This document shows positions 33,773-39,310 of a stretch of 39,310 bases of DNA, piece by piece. The notes beneath the pieces are model-generated. The model was not told where the DNA came from. It worked only from the letters and a program-made list of their open reading frames with translations, and did not search any database. This stretch comes from Desulfobacteraceae bacterium. GTDB lineage: Bacteria; Desulfobacterota; Desulfobacteria; Desulfobacterales; Desulfosalsimonadaceae. A program made the position numbers and the translations under genes. The stretch covers positions 1 through 39,310 of the forward strand of contig JAABTJ010000026.1 of NCBI GenBank assembly GCA_011389935.1, given 5' to 3'. The first letter of the stretch is position 1. Every line of letters starts with the position of its first letter.

Positions 33773-34352
33773 TTATACCAGATCCCGTGGGATATGCTCG
33801 TCCCAGCTCCGGCTGAAGATCCGGCTTTCCCCTTCCCAGGCGTCAAGTTCTGCCCGGAGGTGGCGATGAGCCGTGTCGGACGTCAGGATGGTGCGGGCAA
33901 CCGTCCGCACTTGCCACTCTCCCCGTTTGAACCACCGCACCCACTGGGTTTCTCCGCGAAGAGAAGTGTAATCGTCGTCGGCGAAAGCATCGTTTTCAAC
34001 AACTTTCGCGGCGATTTCAAGGTTTATGTCATCCAGGCGATAGACCCCTTCGTCGTTGATAATTTCGAGCCGGGATTCGTCTTTGGCCAGATTCCGGATC
34101 ACCGTCCAGGACTGCCGGTTGGGCTGGATCAGTGTCTTGGGTACGGGAAGAGCTCCTTCGGCTAGTCCGAAGGGGCGGTGCTCTTTGTCTTTCGTTCACC
34201 GGAGGACCCAGGATCTCCATGTCTTTTTCAAGCGGATCGGAGTCGAACACCAGGGCGCCGTGAAAGACATAGCGGTCGGCATTGCGGATGCAATGGAGTC
34301 GTGCCAGGTCTGTATCGGTCAGTCCGATCAGAAAGACGTTTTTGGGAGGCAT
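33773..34352 (-). pseudogene. Chimeric pseudogene: ATP-grasp N-terminus joined to CocE-type fragments
   Basis: An ATG at 34352 with GGAGA 9 bases upstream starts MPPKNVFLIGLTDTDLARL, like the N-terminus of the ATP-grasp family whose C-terminus is seen at 38814-39310. After about 35 residues it changes to LVFDSDPLEKDMEILGPPV, which aligns with VFETRPLEEPMEIMGAPV of the intact CocE-type enzyme at 35748-37793. About 125 residues are then missing, the frame shifts, and sequence matching the last 120 residues of that enzyme follows (RLEIINDEGVYRLDDINLE; ending RSWDEHIPRDLV). It follows the ornithine cyclodeaminase gene by 45 bases. Clearly non-functional as either enzyme. Confidence 0.82.
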
Positions 34353-34397
34353 GGAATCTGTTCTCCGGGAGCGTAAACGTTGATGGGGAACGATGCA

Positions 34398-35492
34398 TCA
34401 TTGTTTGAAGTTGTTCCACAGATTGACCATAAAATCCTGTACGTTGGTCAAAATCGCAACCGCCTGGGCAGAACCTCGATTGGCCAGTTTGTCGGCGCTG
34501 AACTCGGTCATGTCCACGATATACAGGTAAACGGGCCGTATCGTTTGATCATCCATGACGTGGTAGCTCGGGATCATGTTCCCGAAGGCAATGGCGTGCA
34601 GCTGCGTGGCCATGGCAATTACTGTGGTCGATTTTCGGGCATGGAAACGCATGGCGTCCTGGGACCGATACGCATCCGGAATCACTTCCGGCAGAGGGCC
34701 GTCATCCCGTATGGAACCGGCAAGGACATACGGTACCTGGTGTTTTTCGCAGGCATACATGATGCCGTCGGTCAGGTTCAACTCCTCTATGGCGTTTGCG
34801 ATGGAACCTCTTTTGCGTACTTCGTTTAAAAGGTCCAGGTGGTTGTAATGGCCCATGGGAAGCAGGTGTTGGGAATAGATGTCCTGTCCCAGGGCGGTGC
34901 GGCGGTATGCCGCTTCCAGGTCGTGGGTGGCAAGGGCGTTTCCGGCCAGCAGGGCGTGGCAGTATCCGTTTTCGATCATCCCCTGCATGGCCTCACGGCT
35001 GTCCTTGTCAAAGGCAACCGCCGGGCCCAGCACCCAGCTGATATAACCGTGGTCCCGGTCGTGATGCAAAATCCGGTATAAATCGTCGTAGGACCGGGAA
35101 AAGGGGGTTTCCCGGGTTCCGCGGGTCCGGAAGACAAACTTGTCGGCGGTTTGCCCTGCGGGTGGGTCAAATCCGGTTGTATGGATGTAGATGCCCTCCT
35201 CGCCGTTTTCCGTTCGGCCCATGGCCACCAGATCTCCCTGCCGGACATTTCGGGGCTCAATCACATCGAGGGCTTCGTCCCGGAGAACCAGCACGGCATC
35301 CATGCGGCTTTCCGGCGCCAGAAGCCACAATCCGCCGCCCATGTGGACATATTCCGGGTGGTTCGATGTTCCGTGGAACTCGGCGGGAACCACTCCGTCC
35401 GCGGGTGCGGGGTCGAAGCACGCAGCCGGCGCGTTTTTCAGTTCCGGACAGGAGAAATCCGGCGGGGTGTAGGCGGGTATGATGGGTTGCAT
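34398..35492 (-). CDS. TIGR00300-type ornithine cyclodeaminase (LOR/SDH-related)
   Basis: 364 residues. The C-terminal half has the strongly conserved family blocks GHYNHLDLLNEVRKRGSI, GIMYACEKHQVPYVLAGS, RDDGPLPEVIPDAYRSQDAM and ANRGSAQAVAILTNV. Members of this family, including the C-terminal domain of cyanobacterial arginine-degrading AgrE/ArgZ and an archaeal enzyme, convert ornithine to proline and ammonia. The start at 35492 has AAGGAAAAACC upstream. Longer members carry about 100 further N-terminal residues that seem absent here. It is divergent from the CocE-type gene (255 bases) and followed by the pseudogene. The shared neighbourhood with an isoaspartyl peptidase suggests a route from a peptide to proline. 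Confidence 0.85.
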   Translation of the reverse strand: MQPIIPAYTPPDFSCPELKNAPAACFDPAPADGVVPAEFHGTSNHPEYVHMGGGLWLLAPESRMDAVLVLRDEALDVIEPRNVRQGDLVAMGRTENGEEGIYIHTTGFDPPAGQTADKFVFRTRGTRETPFSRSYDDLYRILHHDRDHGYISWVLGPAVAFDKDSREAMQGMIENGYCHALLAGNALATHDLEAAYRRTALGQDIYSQHLLPMGHYNHLDLLNEVRKRGSIANAIEELNLTDGIMYACEKHQVPYVLAGSIRDDGPLPEVIPDAYRSQDAMRFHARKSTTVIAMATQLHAIAFGNMIPSYHVMDDQTIRPVYLYIVDMTEFSADKLANRGSAQAVAILTNVQDFMVNLWNNFKQ

Positions 35493-35605
35493 GGTTTTTC
35501 CTTGTCTGTTTGTTGTCAGCAGCTTGCGCCCGTTTCTGCAGAGATTTTCCGGCAGGAAACCGCCCACATTTTCCGCACATGCCGGTACGGAAAAGCAGTA
35601 AAATC

Positions 35606-35634
35606 TTGTTTTATTCCCAAATCGGCCTTATAGA
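35606..35634 (+). promoter_or_regulatory. Candidate promoter of the CocE-peptidase operon
   Basis: TTGTTT (35606-35611) and TATAGA (35629-35634) are 17 bases apart, giving a leader of about 110 bases before the start at 35748. Confidence 0.5.
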
Positions 35635-35747
35635 TTAATAGTAAGCGAATCCGGCGGTGCCGGCAAATTTTTAGCCTGTTTAAATGGCTACTTCCCCAAA
35701 TTTTTGTTTGAACAGGTCTTTTCAACCCATTTCAGGATTAACGGCCC

Positions 35748-37793
35748 ATGAAAACCATTACGACTTTCCCCGTACCGGTCCGGGAAGAGGAACACACGTG
35801 GATTTCCCTCTCCGACGGCACCCGCCTGGCGGCCCGGCTCTGGATCCCTGAGGCGGCCGAACACCGGCCGGTACCGGCTATCCTGGAGTACATCCCCTAC
35901 CGCAAGCGCGATTTTGAAGCTGTAGGCGATGCCGTTACCCATGGATATTTTGCCGGCCACGGGTATGCCTGCGTTCGGGTCGATCTGCGCGGCGCCGGGG
36001 AGTCGGAGGGCGTGCTCCGGGACGAATACCTCCCCCTGGAGCAGCAGGACGGCCTGGAAGTGCTCCGGTGGATCGCCGCCCAGCCTTGGTGCAGCGGAAA
36101 CATCGGCATGATCGGCATCTCCTGGGGCGGGTTCAACGGGCTTCAGATCGCCGCTCTGCAACCGCCGGAGCTGAAGGCCGTCATTACGGTGTGCTCGACG
36201 GACGACCGGTACGCGGATGACGTCCATTACATGGGCGGATGCCTCCTTGGGGACAACCTGTCCTGGGCATCCACCATGTTTGCCTACAACGCATGCCCGC
36301 CCGATCCGCTGCTGGTTGGTGATGCGTGGCGGGACATGTGGATGGAGCGGCTTGAAAAAAGTGGGTTGTGGCTGGAACAATGGCTGAAACACCAGCGGCG
36401 GGACGACTACTGGCGCCACGGCTCCGTGTGCGAGGATTTTGCAGCCATCCGGTGCCCGGTCATGGCGGTGAGCGGCTGGGCAGACGGGTATTCCAATGCG
36501 GTATTCCGGCTGCTGGCCGGACTCAAAACACCGCGCAAAGGGCTTATCGGTCCCTGGAGCCACAAGTACCCTCACTTCGGCGTACCCGGTCCGGCCATCG
36601 GGTTTCTCCAGGAAGCGCTGCGCTGGTGGGATACCTGGTTGAAAGGGAAGGATACGGGAATCGTGAAAGAGCCCATGCTCCGGGTTTGGATGCAGGATAG
36701 CGTTGTGCCTTCCACCCGATACAGGAAGCGCCCCGGCCGCTGGGTGGCCGAAGCGTCCTGGCCTTCTGAGCGGATTGCCGAAAGGCAGTTCTACCTGGAC
36801 GGCGCACACCTGCTTTCGGAAGATGCAGCGGCGGCCGCCCCAAATACAGCAGAGCAGGAATCGGCTGACATGACCATCCAGTCTCCGCTCAGCGTGGGGT
36901 TATATGGCGGTAAATGGTGTTCCTATGCCGCGCCGCCGGATCTTCCCCACGACCAGCGCGAAGAAGACGGTGGCTCCATGGTATTCGAAACCCGGCCGCT
37001 TGAAGAGCCCATGGAAATAATGGGCGCACCGGTCCTGCACCTCGAACTCTGCGCCAGCCAGCCCGTGGCCATGGTCGCCGCCCGGATCTCCGACGTGGCC
37101 CCGGATGACAAGGCCACGCGCATTACCTACGGGATGCTCAACCTCTGCCACCGAAACGGGCACGACAAACCCGAACACTTGGTACCGGGCCGGACATATA
37201 CGGTATCGTTTCCGCTAAACCATATCGCCCAGCACTTCCCGGCCGGCAACCGCCTGCGCCTTTCCATATCCACTTCTTACTGGCCCCTGGCCTGGCCGCC
37301 GCCGCAACCGGTGCGGCTTACGATTCATACCGGCGCAAGCCGCATGGCGCTGCCCGTGCGCAAGCCGCAGGAAAGCGACGAGGCGCTTCGCCCGTTTGCC
37401 GATCCCGAAGGCGCCCCGCCGCCGGCCATGACCCGCCTGGCACCCAAAAATCTCAAATGGCGGGTGGTCCGCGATCTTGGCGACGACGTCTCCACCCTGG
37501 AAGTGATCAAGGACGAGGGCATATTCCGGTTGGATGCCATCGACTGGACGGTCGGCAGCAAAACCCTGGAATGGTATTCTTACCAGGACGATGACTTTGA
37601 TTCGGTGAGGGGAGAGACCCTCTGGCAACGCAGCTTCACCCGCGGCGACTGGTCCGCGCGGACCACCACCCGCACTGTGCTGACATCAACCGAGAGCCAT
37701 TTTTTTCTGCATGCCGAACTCGATGCCTGGGAAAAAGACGAGCGGGTGTTTTCCCGCAACTGGAAATACGAAATTCCCAGAGACCACGTATAG
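35748..37793 (+). CDS. CocE/NonD-family serine hydrolase (X-Pro dipeptidyl-peptidase type)
   Basis: 681 residues, about 100 longer than many CocE enzymes. The alpha/beta-hydrolase half (1-330) has VDLRGAGESEG, the nucleophile elbow GISWGG with S125, D246 in SGWADGY and H272 in GPWSHKYPH. A jelly-roll domain follows (about 400-560: LHLELCASQPVAMVAARISDV). The last 120 residues are an additional domain that also forms the main surviving part of the pseudogene at 33773-34240. There is no signal peptide, so it acts in the cytoplasm. Relatives cleave esters or X-Pro peptides. AGGA lies 12 bases before the ATG. The isoaspartyl peptidase gene begins 29 bases downstream. Confidence 0.92.
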   Translation: MKTITTFPVPVREEEHTWISLSDGTRLAARLWIPEAAEHRPVPAILEYIPYRKRDFEAVGDAVTHGYFAGHGYACVRVDLRGAGESEGVLRDEYLPLEQQDGLEVLRWIAAQPWCSGNIGMIGISWGGFNGLQIAALQPPELKAVITVCSTDDRYADDVHYMGGCLLGDNLSWASTMFAYNACPPDPLLVGDAWRDMWMERLEKSGLWLEQWLKHQRRDDYWRHGSVCEDFAAIRCPVMAVSGWADGYSNAVFRLLAGLKTPRKGLIGPWSHKYPHFGVPGPAIGFLQEALRWWDTWLKGKDTGIVKEPMLRVWMQDSVVPSTRYRKRPGRWVAEASWPSERIAERQFYLDGAHLLSEDAAAAAPNTAEQESADMTIQSPLSVGLYGGKWCSYAAPPDLPHDQREEDGGSMVFETRPLEEPMEIMGAPVLHLELCASQPVAMVAARISDVAPDDKATRITYGMLNLCHRNGHDKPEHLVPGRTYTVSFPLNHIAQHFPAGNRLRLSISTSYWPLAWPPPQPVRLTIHTGASRMALPVRKPQESDEALRPFADPEGAPPPAMTRLAPKNLKWRVVRDLGDDVSTLEVIKDEGIFRLDAIDWTVGSKTLEWYSYQDDDFDSVRGETLWQRSFTRGDWSARTTTRTVLTSTESHFFLHAELDAWEKDERVFSRNWKYEIPRDHV

Positions 37794-37822
37794 CCTCACG
37801 TCAAATATACAGGAGCAATCCC

Positions 37823-38737
37823 ATGGCCACAACATACACCCTTGCCATCCATGCCGGCTGTGAAGGCATTACCCGGGAATATTACGGCCCCGAAGCCGAG
37901 CAGGAGCATTTGTCGTTTCTGCGCAAAAGCCTTGCAGCGGGACGGGCGGTTCTGGACGGCGGCGGCCATGGGCTGGATGCGGTCTGCGCCGCTGTCGAAG
38001 TCCTGGAAGATTGCCCCTTGTTTAACGCCGGACGCGGATCCGTGTTCACCCATGACGGGACAATCGAGATGGATGCATCCGTTATGAGCGGCGCGGACCT
38101 TGCCGCCGGGGCCGTGGCCGGTGTAACCGGCATCAGAAACCCGGTGCGCGCTGCGGCCCTGGTGCTGAAAAAATCCCCCCATGTTTTGCTCATCGGCGCG
38201 GGTGCGGAGCGTTTTGCCGAAAGCTGCGGCCTGGAAAGGGAGGATCCCGGATACTTCCAAACCGCCAGGCGGCGGGAAGAATACCTTGCAGCCCAAAAGC
38301 AGGCCGGGGAGCAGTTCGGCACGGTGGGGGCGGTCTGCCTCGACGGGGCGGGGAACCTCTCCGCAGCTTCGTCCACCGGCGGAATCACCTTCAAGGAGTA
38401 CGGCCGCGTGGGGGATTCGCCGGTGATCGGGGCGGGTGTTTACGCGGACAACGCTTCCTGCGCTGTCAGCTGCACGGGCGAGGGGGAATTTTTCCTGCGC
38501 CGGGCGGCGGCCAAGCGGATCGCCGCCATGGTGGAGTTCGGCGGGTTTTCCCTGGAAGCGGCCGTCGCGGCGGTCCTGGACAACATCCGAACGCTTGGCG
38601 GAAAAGGCGGGCTTATTGCCGTGGACACGGCTGGCCGGGCCGCCATCTCCTTTACCACCCGGGGGATGTTCCGCGGCCTGGCCTGGCAGGGCGAAACCGA
38701 CCGGGTGGCCATGTTCGGCCCCCCGGGGAGTTGGTAG
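37823..38737 (+). CDS. Isoaspartyl peptidase / type 2 L-asparaginase (Ntn hydrolase)
   Basis: 304 residues. NPLFNAG-like FNAGRGSVFTHDGTIEMDA, the autocleavage and catalytic threonine T167 in QFGTVGAVCLD, and SSTGGITFK are hallmarks of asparaginase_2. Self-cleavage before T167 would give subunits of about 166 and 138 residues. The family hydrolyses beta-aspartyl dipeptides and asparagine, including beta-Asp-Arg from cyanophycin. AGGAGCAATCCC precedes the ATG. Co-transcribed with the CocE-type hydrolase. Confidence 0.93.
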   Translation: MATTYTLAIHAGCEGITREYYGPEAEQEHLSFLRKSLAAGRAVLDGGGHGLDAVCAAVEVLEDCPLFNAGRGSVFTHDGTIEMDASVMSGADLAAGAVAGVTGIRNPVRAAALVLKKSPHVLLIGAGAERFAESCGLEREDPGYFQTARRREEYLAAQKQAGEQFGTVGAVCLDGAGNLSAASSTGGITFKEYGRVGDSPVIGAGVYADNASCAVSCTGEGEFFLRRAAAKRIAAMVEFGGFSLEAAVAAVLDNIRTLGGKGGLIAVDTAGRAAISFTTRGMFRGLAWQGETDRVAMFGPPGSW

Positions 38738-38813
38738 TAGGGCGGCCGGGCATGCGCGCCCTGAACAAGAACCAAAAATAAGATAAATGAACCAGGAAAT
38801 ATCTGCATACCCA

Positions 38814-39310
38814 TCACGGCCTAATCATATCCTGCACCCCGCCCGCCATCGGCGCATCTTCTCTCATCGGCAGTTCCATGGGAGAACTCAGCACCTGGAT
38901 GGCGATCTGCGGGTCGGTTTCCGGCACGGTCTGCTGCGCTTCTTCCGGCAGAAGCGCCGGTATGGTAAGATCCTCGTAAGAAAACCGGAGCATCTCACGA
39001 ACCTTCCGGTATTTGTCCAGAAGCTCCTTCTGGTTGTCCGCGCCCAGGTAGATAAAGGCGGTGGCATAGCTGTAGCTGTCCTGCTCCGGAATGTCCGAGA
39101 GTCTCATGCCGACCTTGCCCTGGATATCGATCAGCATGCCCGGCACTTCTTCGTTGATTTGAAGGATATCTTCTTTGTTCGGGATGCCGGTGATCCGCTT
39201 GTCCTGGTATTCCCGGAGGAAAAATTTTCCGGCCACCCGGAATTTCCCTTGCCGCTTCGGAAACGCAGGGTCCCGGCCAAGCGCCACGTCGAGCATGATC
39301 TGGTGATTGG
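38814..39310 (-). CDS. ATP-grasp family enzyme (partial, 5' end outside window)
   Basis: The last 165 codons of a gene that enters from the right edge (NHQIMLDVALGRDPAFPKRQ...). The blocks GKFFLREYQDKRITGIPNKED, VPGMLIDIQGKVGMRLSDI, QDSYSYATAFIYLGADNQ are those of the C-terminal lobe of ATP-grasp (biotin carboxylase-like) ligases found near peptidases in several bacteria. Such enzymes join a carboxylate to an amine with ATP. It is convergent with the isoaspartyl peptidase gene (76 bases apart). The matching N-terminus is not in the window, but a truncated relative starts at 34352. Product unknown. Confidence 0.72.
   Translation of the reverse strand, partial: NHQIMLDVALGRDPAFPKRQGKFRVAGKFFLREYQDKRITGIPNKEDILQINEEVPGMLIDIQGKVGMRLSDIPEQDSYSYATAFIYLGADNQKELLDKYRKVREMLRFSYEDLTIPALLPEEAQQTVPETDPQIAIQVLSSPMELPMREDAPMAGGVQDMIRP

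Noticed and set aside
33554-34165. 203-codon plus-strand frame over the pseudogene
   Set aside because: The minus strand carries recognisable CocE-type homology; the plus frame is its shadow.

Overview
The window comes from a Gram-negative bacterium, most probably one of the Desulfobacterota (the former Deltaproteobacteria, sulfate-reducer type). The evidence is indirect: large PAS/PocR/Bug-type hybrid sensor kinases in tandem, outer-membrane beta-barrels and a TonB receptor, an RND efflux operon, a 4Fe-4S protein of a type common in anaerobic deltaproteobacteria, and two riboswitch aptamers that resemble the GEMM-I RNAs known from Geobacter. No rRNA, tRNA, CRISPR array, phage module or intact insertion sequence was recognised.

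Layout. 1-6.4 kb (minus): a signalling operon of a two-SBP hybrid histidine kinase, a REC/HD-GYP c-di-GMP phosphodiesterase and a membrane PAS histidine kinase cut by the window edge. 6.7-9.4 kb: an outer-membrane protein of the phenol_MetA_deg type, two terminators, an MFS transporter and a small DUF2892 membrane protein. 9.6-15.5 kb (minus): a tightly overlapping efflux operon, TetR - membrane-fusion protein - RND permease - TPR/SPOR protein, with a palindromic operator in front. 15.6-17.3 kb (plus): a RhlE-type DEAD-box helicase behind a strong promoter and a leader terminator, then a GEMM-I-like riboswitch with a terminator platform but no intact gene behind it. 17.5-22.9 kb: two periplasmic proteins (minus), a 0.33-kb element with inverted-repeat ends, a TonB-dependent receptor and a secreted fusion of a nucleoside hydrolase with an FmdE domain. 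22.9-29.5 kb: a RCK potassium channel, a double-rhodanese lipoprotein, a class I amidotransferase and a PocR/PAS hybrid kinase.

29.5-34.4 kb looks AT-richer and is visibly rearranged. It holds an N-terminally truncated 4Fe-4S protein, a gene start with no gene, two paralogous lipoproteins, a second GEMM-I-like riboswitch with decayed sequence behind it, a candidate small RNA, an ATC-hydrolase-like gene overlapping an outer-membrane protein gene, and a chimeric pseudogene. 34.4-39.3 kb is an amino-acid/peptide cluster: TIGR00300-type ornithine cyclodeaminase (minus), CocE/X-Pro-type serine hydrolase and isoaspartyl peptidase (plus), and the C-terminus of an ATP-grasp enzyme (minus). The pseudogene beside it joins what look like remnants of a second ATP-grasp gene and a second CocE-type gene, so this set seems to have been duplicated and partly lost.

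The most interesting items are the nucleoside hydrolase-FmdE fusion next to a TonB receptor, the ATP-grasp / isoaspartyl peptidase / X-Pro hydrolase / ornithine cyclodeaminase set (possibly making and breaking a small isopeptide), the two GEMM-I-like riboswitches that have lost their genes, and an RND permease lacking the usual charged proton-relay residues.
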